A stretch of 64,000 nt of DNA. It comes from Paenibacillus sp. NFR01. Lineage in GTDB: Bacteria; Bacillota; Bacilli; Paenibacillales; Paenibacillaceae. Below the pieces are notes generated by a model that had not been told where the DNA came from, ran no database searches, and saw nothing but the letters and a program-made list of their open reading frames with translations. Shown here piece after piece: positions 50,755 to 59,827 of this stretch. A program made the translations under genes and the position numbers. The DNA lies in contig NZ_FOIK01000001.1 of the NCBI RefSeq assembly GCF_900111565.1, positions 2,015,309 to 2,079,308 of the forward strand, read 5' to 3'. The first letter of the stretch is position 1. Every line of letters starts with the position of its first letter.

Positions 50755-51732
50755 ATGAGCGAACAACAAGCTGAATATAAACAAAAAACGGAGAAGGCAA
50801 TCTTTGCCGGCGGCTGCTTCTGGTGCATGGTATCGCCGTTTGAAGAACTGCCGGGGATTATCGAGGTCGTATCCGGCTATACCGGCGGACATACGGTTAA
50901 TCCGACTTACGAGGAAGTATGCTCGGAGACAACGGGGCATGTAGAAGCGGTTCAGATTACCTTTGACCCTAATATCTTTCCTTACCGCAAGCTGGTCGAG
51001 CTGTTTTGGCAGCAAATCGATCCTACCGATGCCGGCGGACAATTCCATGACCGCGGTTCATCCTACCAGACGGCGATCTTTGTCCAGTCGGATGAGCAGC
51101 GGCGGGAAGCGGAAGCTTCCAAAGCGGAGCTGGCGGCAAGCGGCCGCTTTGACAAGCCGATTGTGACGCCGATTCTGCCGGCTGCAACCTTTTACCCTGC
51201 CGAGACCTACCATCAGGGGTACCATCATAAAAATCCCGCCCACTACAAACGTTACCGCAAAGGCTCGGGCCGGGAAGCGTTTATCGAAAAACACTGGACG
51301 CATAATGAGGACAAAGACAGCCTGAAAGCGCGCCTGACGCCTCTGCAGTACGAGGTGACGCAAAATAATGCCACCGAACCGCCGTTCCGCAACGACTTCT
51401 GGGATCATCACGGCGACGGAATCTACGTCGACATCGTCTCCGGCGAACCGCTGTTCAGCTCGCTCGACAAATACGATTCCGGCTGCGGCTGGCCGAGCTT
51501 TACCCGGCCGCTCCGCGAGTATGCGGTGAAGGAAAAAACCGACGTCAGCCACTTCATGGTGCGGACGGAAGTTCGCAGCAAGACGGCCGATTCGCACCTT
51601 GGTCACGTCTTCCCCGACGGTCCTGGGCCGGAGGGGCTGCGCTACTGCATCAACTCGGCTGCGCTTCGCTTCGTTCCAAAAGAGGAACTGGAGAAGGAAG
51701 GCTATGGAGAGTATAAGGTGCTGTTTGACTGA
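50755..51732 (+). CDS. msrAB: Fused peptide methionine sulfoxide reductase MsrA-MsrB
   Basis: 325 residues from the ATG at 50755 (GGAGGG upstream). The MsrA half (about 1-170) has the catalytic Cys21 in GGCFWC and the [10 protein letters not shown] motif. The MsrB half (about 185-325) has SGCGWPSF and the catalytic Cys in [11 protein letters not shown]. The MsrB zinc-binding CxxC pairs are absent (SGEPLFSS is preceded by VDIV), so it is the zinc-free form. The protein repairs both S and R methionine sulfoxide; no signal peptide, so cytosolic. Confidence 0.95.
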   Translation: MSEQQAEYKQKTEKAIFAGGCFWCMVSPFEELPGIIEVVSGYTGGHTVNPTYEEVCSETTGHVEAVQITFDPNIFPYRKLVELFWQQIDPTDAGGQFHDRGSSYQTAIFVQSDEQRREAEASKAELAASGRFDKPIVTPILPAATFYPAETYHQGYHHKNPAHYKRYRKGSGREAFIEKHWTHNEDKDSLKARLTPLQYEVTQNNATEPPFRNDFWDHHGDGIYVDIVSGEPLFSSLDKYDSGCGWPSFTRPLREYAVKEKTDVSHFMVRTEVRSKTADSHLGHVFPDGPGPEGLRYCINSAALRFVPKEELEKEGYGEYKVLFD

Positions 51733-51883
51733 AATGCCCGGAGACACGGACTGCGGTGGAGGCACGCGGGAACAATCGCGATGCTGCCGCATTCCGTTTC
51801 GGCTCCGTCACACTTCGCCTAACCTCCCACTAATTCGCATAAAATGAGAGGTTCGCCGCAGCTGACGCGCGATCGCCATTTCA

Positions 51884-51936
51884 CAAAAAAACCGCCCCGG
51901 GACAGCCGAATGATCAGCTGCCCGGGGCGGTTTTTA
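51884..51936. terminator. Bidirectional terminator between msrAB and the DUF4349 gene
   Basis: Long stem AAACCGCCCCGG(G) ... (C)CCGGGGCGGTTT with A/T runs on both sides, between two convergent genes. Confidence 0.92.
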
Positions 51937-51944
51937 GCGTTCCT

Positions 51945-53084
51945 CTACTTGCCGGTATCCTCCGGCTCCGGCTCAACATCATCCGTCTTACCGGCTACCT
52001 TGTGGGGAGCAGGGCCGCTCGGAGAAAGCGGGGCGGTTAAGCTCCCTTCCTCCGCCGGAGCGAACCGTTCCAGCCGGTTGCCGCGCGGTTTGCTTTTTCT
52101 CCGGATGGCAAGGAATATTGCCAGTACGATCCCGGCAAGAATAAGGATCGGCAGTGCGCCGGCCAAAACGATGACCAGCCACTGGAAGGTAACGGAAATT
52201 GCGTTCAGACTACCGTTCAGCGCATCGGATACGCGTTCGGACAGCGGCTTTGCTTCTTTTTCATCATCGACTGCCGCTGTTTTGACCTCAGGTTGGTACA
52301 GGCGAAGCTCGATCGTGGAGAACGAGACGTTCTGATCGATGTAGCGCATCCGGCCTTTAAGGGTCTCAATTTCCTCCTGGATGGCGCCGAGCTGGTTGGC
52401 GAATGCGACGAGGTCGGCGGATTTGGTCGCTTTTTTCATAAATTCGACATATTGGGCTTCCATGAGCTGCTTGGCTTTGAGCCGCGATCCCAGATCGACA
52501 TATTCCTCGGATACATCCTGTCCCTGGATGCTGCGCTGGATGCTTTTATGCTCCACCTGCTCCAGTTTGTTCAGGAACGAAGAAAAGCCGCCCGCCGGCA
52601 CTTTCAGCACAAAGGTTCCGCCTTGCTCATACTCCGACGTGTTTTCGTTGAACTCAACGATGTAACCGTTTGCCAATGTAATGAGATTCCGCACCTCGGT
52701 TTGCGCAGCGCCGTAGTCCTTGACTTCCATGGCGAGATTCGCCTTGTAGATCAGCTTTTTGTTTAATCCGTCCGCGGTTTCGGCGCTGCCCGTGAATCCG
52801 GCGGCAGTTTCGGACGCCTTCTCGGTCTCCAGAACGGACGAGCTTGTCTTGGAAGTATCCGCTGCGGCAGCGGTTTGACCGGAATCTGCCACTGACGCCG
52901 AAAATTGCTCATCCGCTCCTGCGAGCGGTGCAGCCGCAGGCGCTTCCGCCGCCTCCGTCATCGCCGCTGCATCAGACGAGCCCGTGTCCGCAGCCGCATC
53001 GTTGTCCGAGGCCGCCCCGCAACCTGCCAGCATGAGCATCATTACCATAAATCCAATGAAAATGTAGAGCCCCCGTTTTCTCAT
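51945..53084 (-). CDS. DUF4349 lipoprotein with C-terminal membrane anchor
   Basis: 379 residues. Lipobox LMLAGC (Cys22), an Ala/Ser/Thr/Asp-rich low-complexity segment (about 24-105), then the DUF4349 domain (about 108-275: LIYKANLAMEVKDYGAAQ, KVPAGGFSSFL, QDVSEEYVDLGSRLKAK), whose middle is a likely coiled coil. A transmembrane segment (about 300-325), a basic stop-transfer and a Pro/Glu-rich cytoplasmic tail follow. GGAGGG precedes the ATG. Surface protein, possibly envelope-stress related; function unknown. Confidence 0.82.
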   Translation of the reverse strand: MRKRGLYIFIGFMVMMLMLAGCGAASDNDAAADTGSSDAAAMTEAAEAPAAAPLAGADEQFSASVADSGQTAAAADTSKTSSSVLETEKASETAAGFTGSAETADGLNKKLIYKANLAMEVKDYGAAQTEVRNLITLANGYIVEFNENTSEYEQGGTFVLKVPAGGFSSFLNKLEQVEHKSIQRSIQGQDVSEEYVDLGSRLKAKQLMEAQYVEFMKKATKSADLVAFANQLGAIQEEIETLKGRMRYIDQNVSFSTIELRLYQPEVKTAAVDDEKEAKPLSERVSDALNGSLNAISVTFQWLVIVLAGALPILILAGIVLAIFLAIRRKSKPRGNRLERFAPAEEGSLTAPLSPSGPAPHKVAGKTDDVEPEPEDTGK

Positions 53085-53211
53085 ACAAACCCTCCATTGC
53101 TGAAATGGTAATTGTTATATATCCTTCTCAGACGAACCAAATGCTGGAAGGTTGCAGCAAATGCCGGGAACCGGTTTATTTCTTAGAATTATCGCGCAAA
53201 ATAAAAGATGC

Positions 53212-53246
53212 AACACAAAAAACCATCCCTCACGGAATGGTTTTGT
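53212..53246 (-). terminator. Terminator-like hairpin upstream of the DUF1540 promoter
   Basis: AAAACCAT ... ATGGTTTT stem with inner TCC/GGA, followed by TTTTTTG on the minus strand. It may insulate the DUF4349 gene from metE read-through. Confidence 0.6.
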
Positions 53247-53417
53247 TTGCGAAAAAGTGCTTCATTTGCTACAATTTAGGTGTCTATACGGACACAAAAC
53301 CCTCAATTCGCTGGAAATGAGGGTCATGTCTGCTCGGACAAGCTCCACCTTGTCTGAACAGCCTGCTAACGTTCATCTTAATTACGATGCAATCCACGGA
53401 ATGGGGAGGTGAACCTC
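53247..53417 (+). promoter_or_regulatory. Promoter and structured leader of the DUF1540 gene
   Basis: TTGCGA (53247-53252), 17 bp, TACAAT (53270-53275). The leader of about 135 nt can form three hairpins in a row: GTGTC/GACAC (53280-53295), ACCCTCA/TGAGGGT (53299-53324) and GACAAG/CTTGTC (53337-53354). It ends in a GGGGAGGTG ribosome site. It fits no riboswitch class I know. Confidence 0.55.
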
Positions 53418-53570
53418 ATGGCAAAAGACGTATTGTGTGCTGTAAACTCCTGCACGTATTGGGCAGAAAACAACAAATGCAACGCAGAATCCATTTTTGT
53501 TGCTTACCACAGCTCCCAGGAGCCTAAGAAGTCCGAAGAAACGGACTGTAAAACATTCGAAAGCAAATAG
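53418..53570 (+). CDS. DUF1540 small cysteine-rich protein
   Basis: 50 residues from the ATG at 53418 with GGGGAGGTG 8 nt upstream. Pattern VLCAVNSCTYWAENNKC ... ETDCKTF matches DUF1540: four conserved cysteines (7, 12, 21, 44) spaced like a metal-binding site. Such proteins are common in spore formers, often as one or two copies of the domain, and their function is not established. Has its own promoter and terminator. Confidence 0.85.
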   Translation: MAKDVLCAVNSCTYWAENNKCNAESIFVAYHSSQEPKKSEETDCKTFESK

Positions 53571-53575
53571 CCGGA

Positions 53576-53617
53576 ATAAAGAAGGAGCCCTCCACGGTTC
53601 CTTCTTTTCTTTTTCCA
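53576..53617. terminator. Bidirectional terminator between DUF1540 and metE
   Basis: GAAGGA(GCC) ... (GG)TTCCTTC stem with TTTTCTTTTT on the plus strand and TTTATT on the minus strand, between convergent genes. Confidence 0.8.
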
Positions 53618-53641
53618 TTTTAACAGCACTGAGAATTATTA

Positions 53642-55942
53642 TCAAGCATTTTGCAGAATTGTTTTCTCCCTCGCCTGCTTGGCTGCTTCAACCATATTCC
53701 GCAGCGCGGCGCCGGTCTCTTCCCAGCCCCGGGTCTTCAGCCCGCAGTCCGGATTGATCCAGAATTGCTCCGCATCCAGCACCCGAAGCGCCTGTTCGAT
53801 GTTCCTCCCGATCTCTTCCACTCCCGGTACCCGCGGACTGTGGATATCGTAAACGCCCAGACCGATTCCCTTCTCATAGCCCTGTTCTTCAAAAGCCGTC
53901 AGCAGCTCGCCATGGCTGCGCGAGGTTTCTATTGAAATGACATCGGCATCCATATCGGCTATGGAAGCGATCATATCGCTGAATTCGCAATAGCACATAT
54001 GGGTATGAATTTGCGTTTCGCTGTGCACGGGATGCGCCGCAATACGGAACGCCTGAACGGCCCAGTCCAGATAAGCTTTATGGTCCTCCGCTTTAAGCGG
54101 CAGGCCTTCACGCACCGCCGGCTCATCTACCTGAATCATCTCGATGCCGGCTTCCTCCAGCGCCCGGACTTCATGCCGCAGCGCCAGTGCGATCTGTCTG
54201 GACACCTCGTCACGGCCCAGATCGTCGCGGACAAACGACCAGTTCAGAATGGTCACCGGACCGGTAAGCATACCCTTAACCGGTAGCTCCGTCAGCGACT
54301 GAGCATAGACGCTCTCCTTCACCGTCATTGGTTCGACATAGGCCACATCGGCGTAGATGACCGGCGGCTTCACGCAGCGCGAGCCGTACGACTGCACCCA
54401 GCCCCCGCGGGTGAACAGGAAGCCGTCCAGCTTCTCCCCGAAAAATTCCACCATGTCCGTGCGTTCGAATTCGCCGTGCACCAGCACGTCGAGCCCAATC
54501 TCCTCCTGGAAGCGGATAGCGGCTTCGATCTGCTCGCGGATGAAGCGGTCGTACCGCGTCTGGCTCCACACGCCGGTGCGCCATTTCAGCCGCGCCTGGC
54601 GCACTTCCGGCGTCTGCGGGAAGCTGCCGATCGTCGTCGTCGGCAGGAGCGGCAGACGCCATTTGCGCCGCTGCAGCGCCGCGCGCTCGGCGAAAGGCGC
54701 ACTGCGACGGCCCTCAAGCTGCCGCAGCCCCGCAAGCTGCGCCGCCACATCCTCGCGGCGGCGCTCCGGCAGCGCGCGGAAGGCGGCCAGCGCCGCGCGG
54801 CTCTCTTCGAGCGCGGCGGCATGCCGGTCCGCGCCGTCTTCCAGGGCGGCGGCGAGCAAGCGCAGCTCGCCCAGCTTCTCTTCCGCGAAGGCGAGCGCGC
54901 CCTTCACGGCCGGCTTCAGGCCGGTTTCGCCGGCGGCGGATACCGGCACATGCAGCAGGCTGCAGGATGGCTGCAGCAGCAGCCGCTCCTGCGGCACCTG
55001 GCGGAGCAGGCGCGCGGCCAGCGCCAGCTTCGCGTCGAGATCGGCGCGCCAGATGTTGCGCCCGTCGATCAGGCCGGCGCCGAGCCATTTGTCCTGCGGC
55101 CAGCCCAGCTTCTCGATCGCGGCCAGGTTCGCTCCGCCGTCATGGACCAGATCCAGGCCTAGGCCTGCGACCGGCAGACGCAGCAGAACCTCCAGCGGCT
55201 CCGCGGCCTCGAAATACGTCTGCAGCAGCAGCTTCAATTCCGGAACGGCTGCGGCGATCTCCGTGTACAGCTCCTCCAGAAGCCGGAGTTCGGCCTCCGG
55301 CAGACCGGTCACGACAGCCGGCTCGTCGATCTGTACCCAGAGGACGCCTTCAGCCTGCAGCTGCTGCAGTACGGTGATATAGACCGGCAGCAGGCGCCGT
55401 GCCTGGCCCGCCAATTCCGCCGCCGGAAAACCTTTGGACAGCTTCAGAAAGGTATACGGGCCGATAAGGACCGGCTTGCCTTCGATACCCGCCCGCTCCT
55501 TGGCGAAACGGTAGGCTTCCAGCGGCTTGTTCTCCGTCAGGCGGGGCGTCCAGCCGCTGCCCAGCTCCGGCACGATATAGTGGTAGTTGGTATTGAACCA
55601 TTTCGTCATTTCGCAGGCCGGGGCGGTTTGGCTGCCGCGCGCCATCGAGAAGTAGAGATCGAGCGAAACCGCCCCGCCGTCATAGGCGTACCGCTGCGGA
55701 ATCGCGCCGAACATCACCGCGGCGTCCAGCACATGGTCATAAAAAGTGAAGTCACCGACCGGGATCAGCGAGATGCCGGCCGCCTGCTGGTCCAGCAGAT
55801 GGCCGAGCCGGATCTCATCCATGTCCGCACGGAACGTCTGCTCGTCGATTTTTCCGGCCCAGAACGCTTCCAGCCGTTTTTTCCATTCCCGGTTCCTGCC
55901 GATTCTCGGGTATCCGAGATTGCTCGTTTTCACTGTGCTCAT
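53642..55942 (-). CDS. metE: Cobalamin-independent methionine synthase MetE
   Basis: 766 residues from the ATG at 55942 (AAGGA closely upstream); an in-frame opening 15 codons earlier lacks support. Two MetE domains: N-terminal folate-binding half (LGYPRIGRNREWKKRLE ...) and C-terminal catalytic half (LPTTTIGSFPQTPEVR). Zinc ligands are HTHMCYCEF (His, Cys), an acidic ISIETSRS and the late Cys in NPDCGLKTR. It transfers methyl from methyl-THF polyglutamate to homocysteine. No S-box or T-box is visible upstream, unlike metG. The central part (54.6-55.1 kb) is markedly GC-rich and Ala/Arg/Leu-heavy. Confidence 0.96.
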   Translation of the reverse strand: MSTVKTSNLGYPRIGRNREWKKRLEAFWAGKIDEQTFRADMDEIRLGHLLDQQAAGISLIPVGDFTFYDHVLDAAVMFGAIPQRYAYDGGAVSLDLYFSMARGSQTAPACEMTKWFNTNYHYIVPELGSGWTPRLTENKPLEAYRFAKERAGIEGKPVLIGPYTFLKLSKGFPAAELAGQARRLLPVYITVLQQLQAEGVLWVQIDEPAVVTGLPEAELRLLEELYTEIAAAVPELKLLLQTYFEAAEPLEVLLRLPVAGLGLDLVHDGGANLAAIEKLGWPQDKWLGAGLIDGRNIWRADLDAKLALAARLLRQVPQERLLLQPSCSLLHVPVSAAGETGLKPAVKGALAFAEEKLGELRLLAAALEDGADRHAAALEESRAALAAFRALPERRREDVAAQLAGLRQLEGRRSAPFAERAALQRRKWRLPLLPTTTIGSFPQTPEVRQARLKWRTGVWSQTRYDRFIREQIEAAIRFQEEIGLDVLVHGEFERTDMVEFFGEKLDGFLFTRGGWVQSYGSRCVKPPVIYADVAYVEPMTVKESVYAQSLTELPVKGMLTGPVTILNWSFVRDDLGRDEVSRQIALALRHEVRALEEAGIEMIQVDEPAVREGLPLKAEDHKAYLDWAVQAFRIAAHPVHSETQIHTHMCYCEFSDMIASIADMDADVISIETSRSHGELLTAFEEQGYEKGIGLGVYDIHSPRVPGVEEIGRNIEQALRVLDAEQFWINPDCGLKTRGWEETGAALRNMVEAAKQAREKTILQNA

Positions 55943-56087
55943 TGTCCTTCGCCCCTCATCCTGTAATCTGAGGTCATCATACGACAAGACCCCAGGGTGT
56001 CCGCAAGGGAAAACCGGGGGTCCAGGTTATACATATTGTCTATAGCAAATAAGGGCAAATGGGCTTCTGCAGGTTATTCGGCCAGCC

Positions 56088-56951
56088 TCAGAACCAGACC
56101 AGATACACGACGGCCGCCAGCAAGATCCGGTATATGGCAAAAGGCATGAGCTTGATGCGGTTGATCAGCTTCAGGAAGAAACGGATGGATAAAAGCGCGA
56201 AGACAAAGGCGCTGAGAAAGCCGACGATAAAAAACGGCAGCGCGTCGAGCGTAAAATACTGCCAGTTCTTCAGCAGTGAAATCAGGCTGGCCCCGGCCAT
56301 GATCGGCACGGCCATGATGAAGGTGAAATCCGCCGCGGCGCGGTGGCTCATCCCGAGCAGCACCCCGCCGGATATGGTCGAACCGGAGCGCGAAAATCCC
56401 GGCCACAGCGAGAGGCATTGCACGAGTCCGACCGATAGCGCCTGTCTATATGTAATCTGGTCTACGGTCTCCGCCGTCGTTTTTTTCGGAGCGAAACGGT
56501 CGGCCAGAATCATCAGGATCGCTCCCAGCACCAGCCCGATCAGCACCGTCCGGGTCGAGAATAAATGCTCATCGATATAATCGTCGAAAATAAAGCCGAG
56601 CACGCCAGCCGGAATCAGGCCGACCAGCACCTGGGCCAGCTTCAGCCGGCTGCCGGACGGGGCAACGGCGTCCTCGCCTTCCGGAACCGGTGTCCGCTCC
56701 TTGCGGCTCAGCCGCTTCAGGCCCAGCAAATCGATGAAACGGTTGCGGAACACCACCACCACCGCGAGAATCGAGCCGAGCTGAATGACAATTTTGAACG
56801 TGTTGGCAGTATATTTCCCCAGAAAGTCCATCGACTTCAGCCACATGTCGTCGACAATAATCATATGACCCGTCGAGGATACGGGAGCAAATTCGGTCAG
56901 TCCTTCCACGATCCCCAGAATCAGGGCTTTGATCAGGTTCAGCAAGTCCAT
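56088..56951 (-). CDS. uppP: Undecaprenyl-diphosphatase UppP (BacA)
   Basis: 287 residues, multi-pass. The two catalytic regions are intact: EGLTEFAPVSSTGHM (about 16-30) and LWPGFSRSGSTISGG (about 180-194), with the conserved Glu, Ser and Arg. It dephosphorylates undecaprenyl pyrophosphate, recycling the lipid carrier and giving bacitracin resistance. AAGGAGG precedes the ATG. It starts 16 bp after the Bce-type permease gene ends, so it is probably part of that operon. Confidence 0.95.
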   Translation of the reverse strand: MDLLNLIKALILGIVEGLTEFAPVSSTGHMIIVDDMWLKSMDFLGKYTANTFKIVIQLGSILAVVVVFRNRFIDLLGLKRLSRKERTPVPEGEDAVAPSGSRLKLAQVLVGLIPAGVLGFIFDDYIDEHLFSTRTVLIGLVLGAILMILADRFAPKKTTAETVDQITYRQALSVGLVQCLSLWPGFSRSGSTISGGVLLGMSHRAAADFTFIMAVPIMAGASLISLLKNWQYFTLDALPFFIVGFLSAFVFALLSIRFFLKLINRIKLMPFAIYRILLAAVVYLVWF

Positions 56952-56967
56952 GGTCTTTCCTCCTTGT

Positions 56968-58917
56968 TCAGATCAGGTTTTTCTTTAGATTGCGCAAGTA
57001 CCGGTTTCGGATCAGCCAAAAATACAAGCCTTGAGCGGCGAGATATCCGCCGAGCACCGTACCCGTCTGCGCCGCGATGGACAAATAAAACAGCTTTTGC
57101 AGCGCGATAAAAGCAAACAGGCTGTGAACGATTGCGAGCAGCACCGGCACAAAAAACAGCAGGGCCAGCTGCAGCGTAACCGAGCGGTCCAGCTCCTGGT
57201 CGGTCAACCCCATCCTCGACAACGCCGCGTATTCCTGCCGGTCATGCTCCAAATCCATGTACAGCCGGAAATACAGGAAGCTCCCCGCCGCAATGAAAAA
57301 GACAGTGCCGGCAAGCAGCGATGCCAGCAGCATCGCGCTGTACTGCGTCCGCTGGATCTCAAACAGCGTTCCGCTGACCACCAGCGCATATGGCGCGGTT
57401 TCCTCATAAGCCGACTTGCCGCTTCGCGCCAGGCCTGCGGCGATACCGACCGTGCCATGCAGATCCGGTGTGTAGAAGCCGGTATACCGGTCGGTCTGCT
57501 GCGGCCGGACCGCCGCATACAGCTCATCGCTGACGACGAGCCCGCTGAAATCGCCGCCGATCCGGCCGTCCAGCTCGGGCAGCAAATACTCGGCAATCGG
57601 CACCTGCGGCGTATAATCGCTCTCGCGGACCGAAATGCCCTGCTCCAGCGTGTAGACCGCCCGGTGCCGGACCGGAACCAGGCTTTTGTCGCGCTGGGAG
57701 CCGATCATCACCCACCCGTCGGTACCGGAGGGCCCGGCGGCGGGCGAGGCAAACCCCGCCGCCTCCACCGCCTGCTTATAGGCGCTGAACGCAATGAGCG
57801 GCAGGCGCTCCGTTCGGTCCGGCCCGGTTTGGGAAGCGACTGCGGCGTATTTGATATCAACGCTAAGCGTCTCGAATGCCAGCTTCCGCGCTTCCAGCTC
57901 GCTGCGGATTTGGGCCAGATGCTCCGTTTCCTCCTTGTCCTGTTCACCTTTTGCCACATAGCCGACCGCCGCCGGATAATCCAGCTCCAGCTCGCCGGAC
58001 AAGGTGTGGATCGAGGCAAAAACGCCGACCGAGGTAAAGGACACCGCCGACACGATGGTCACCAGGAAGAACATCCGGCCGTTATCTTTCCAGCGGTGTG
58101 CCAGGCCGGAGAAGGTCACCATGTTCATCCGGCGGTAATAGAAGCGGCGGATGCGCCGCAGCAGTTGAACGGCATACAAGCTGAGCTGCGTATAAAAGAG
58201 ATAGGTTCCGGCGACGGTAATGGCCACCACCGGAAACATCATAAACTCCACCAGCGCCGCACCGGTACGGGCCGCCAGGACATAACCCAGCGCCAGCAGC
58301 AGCACGGCCGCCGCCGCACCAAGACCCGAAGCCCGCGGCGCCGGGGCCCCATTGTCCCGGCTCTCGTGCATCCGCTTCGGCAGCGGGCCGCTGCGCAGCA
58401 GCGCAAAGGAGGCCAGCGAGATCAGCACGAACAGCAGCGCAAAGCTGCTTACGGTGAGTACCGGCGCCTGCCAAGTCAGGTAGAACGGCATCGGCGCGAT
58501 GCCGAGAGAAGCGGAGCCGATCATGAGGAAGAGCTTGCCGAGCAGCAGGCCAAGCAGCGTTCCCGTAAGGATTGCCGCGCTGCCGATCAGCATATTTTCC
58601 AAAAAGATCATGGCGTGCAGCTGCCTTTTCGTCATTCCGTGCATCAGCAGCAAGCCGAACTCCAGCCGCCGCGACTGCAGGAACGATCCGACCGATACGA
58701 GCACGAACAGGAAGCAGAAGAGATAAATAACGCCTTCGGCCACCAGCATCGTATTTGCCGCCGTGCGCAGGATAAAGTCCCCTTTAATCGCCGGATGAAA
58801 GGCAAACAGGGCACAGAGAAAAAACACCATGACCGAAAACGCGCTGCTGACGAAATACGCGGCATATTTGCGGATGTTCCGGAGGACGTTTCTAGCGGCG
58901 AATTGCCGAAAGGTCAT
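56968..58917 (-). CDS. BceB-type peptide-antibiotic ABC transporter permease
   Basis: 649 residues from the ATG at 58917 (GGGAGG 8 nt upstream), overlapping the ATPase gene's end by 26 nt. Architecture is that of BceB: ten predicted membrane segments with a FtsX-like block at about 15-110 and 140-290, and one large extracellular domain (about 310-520) between TM7 and TM8 that senses the antibiotic-lipid complex. In this family the permease also signals to the intramembrane kinase nearby. Confidence 0.9.
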   Translation of the reverse strand: MTFRQFAARNVLRNIRKYAAYFVSSAFSVMVFFLCALFAFHPAIKGDFILRTAANTMLVAEGVIYLFCFLFVLVSVGSFLQSRRLEFGLLLMHGMTKRQLHAMIFLENMLIGSAAILTGTLLGLLLGKLFLMIGSASLGIAPMPFYLTWQAPVLTVSSFALLFVLISLASFALLRSGPLPKRMHESRDNGAPAPRASGLGAAAAVLLLALGYVLAARTGAALVEFMMFPVVAITVAGTYLFYTQLSLYAVQLLRRIRRFYYRRMNMVTFSGLAHRWKDNGRMFFLVTIVSAVSFTSVGVFASIHTLSGELELDYPAAVGYVAKGEQDKEETEHLAQIRSELEARKLAFETLSVDIKYAAVASQTGPDRTERLPLIAFSAYKQAVEAAGFASPAAGPSGTDGWVMIGSQRDKSLVPVRHRAVYTLEQGISVRESDYTPQVPIAEYLLPELDGRIGGDFSGLVVSDELYAAVRPQQTDRYTGFYTPDLHGTVGIAAGLARSGKSAYEETAPYALVVSGTLFEIQRTQYSAMLLASLLAGTVFFIAAGSFLYFRLYMDLEHDRQEYAALSRMGLTDQELDRSVTLQLALLFFVPVLLAIVHSLFAFIALQKLFYLSIAAQTGTVLGGYLAAQGLYFWLIRNRYLRNLKKNLI

Positions 58918-59662
58918 AACCCGCGCCTCCCAGGAGCGACAGCATGTCGATAATGTTCTGGAAAAAAGCGTTCCGGCTGCCGCCCCGGTAAATCTCGTTG
59001 TAGAACCGGCCGTCCTTGATGAAGATGACACGGTGGCAAAAGCTGGCGGCGACCGCATCATGCGTCGCCATCAGCACCGTCCGTCCTTCCGCTTCGCTGA
59101 TCTCCGCAAGGAGCCCCATCACCTCAGCCGCGGCCTGCGAATCGAGGCTGCCGGTCGGCTCGTCAGCCAGGATCAGCGCCGGGCGGTGAATAACTGCCCG
59201 GGCAATTGCCGCCCGCTGCATTTGCCCGCCGGAGATTTCCCGCGTTCGTTTGGCCAGCAGGCCGGATATCCCCAGCCTCTCCGCCGCGCTGCCAAGCCGC
59301 TCCGCCATCTCCGATAGCGGCGTATCGGCAAGCGTTAACGGCAGGAGAATATTCTCTTCAATCGTCAGCGTATCCAGCAGGTTAAACTGCTGATGGACAA
59401 ACCCGAGCCGGCTGCGCCGGAACAGCGCCTTTTCCCGGCGCGGAAGCAGGTGCGGGTTGCGGCCTTCAATCAGCACCTCGCCGGAGGTGGGCTCATCGAC
59501 GGTGGCGATCAGGTTGAGCAGCGTCGTTTTGCCGCTGCCCGAAGGACCCATGATGCCGACGAATTCGCCCGGCTCCACCGTGAAGTCGATATGATGAAGC
59601 GCGCGTGTTGCAACCTTGCCCGCATAAATTTTGGATAATTGCCTAACGTCCAGCAGGGACAA
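58892..59662 (-). CDS. BceA-type peptide-antibiotic ABC transporter ATPase
   Basis: 256 residues. TTG start at 59662 behind AGGGGGAG. Walker A GPSGSGKTT (about 39-47), Q-loop VHQQFNLLDTLT, signature ISGGQMQRAA (about 143-152), Walker B LILADEPTGSLDS and H-loop ATHD. Group with BceA/LolD-type (MacB-like) ATPases. It powers target protection or removal of bacitracin-like peptides together with the permease downstream. Confidence 0.93.
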   Translation of the reverse strand: MSLLDVRQLSKIYAGKVATRALHHIDFTVEPGEFVGIMGPSGSGKTTLLNLIATVDEPTSGEVLIEGRNPHLLPRREKALFRRSRLGFVHQQFNLLDTLTIEENILLPLTLADTPLSEMAERLGSAAERLGISGLLAKRTREISGGQMQRAAIARAVIHRPALILADEPTGSLDSQAAAEVMGLLAEISEAEGRTVLMATHDAVAASFCHRVIFIKDGRFYNEIYRGGSRNAFFQNIIDMLSLLGGAGYDLSAIRR

Positions 59663-59693
59663 CGGCGCTCCCCCTTCCGCTTGGATTATTTTT

Positions 59694-59759
59694 AGTATAT
59701 CGATGCGTCACGCCTGCCCGCCATTTCAGAAACTTACAGTCAGCTTACAGTATTGTAAG
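59694..59759 (-). promoter_or_regulatory. BceR-type operator and promoter of the bceAB-uppP operon
   Basis: CTTACAGTATTGTAAG (59744-59759) is a perfect TTACA-N4-TGTAA palindrome, the BceR-like regulator site. A further TTACA half-site lies at 59734-59738. A -10 TATACT is at 59694-59699 with no good -35, as expected for an activated promoter. Confidence 0.8.
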
Positions 59760-59827
59760 CCATAGATAACGCCACAAAGCGGGGCTTTGGGCTTTAAGCA
59801 TCATCATGTATTTTATGTTAACCCCGA

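Noticed and set aside
53105..53320. 71-residue plus-strand ORF before the DUF1540 gene
   Set aside because: It overlaps a terminator, the promoter and the first leader hairpin; no ribosome site.
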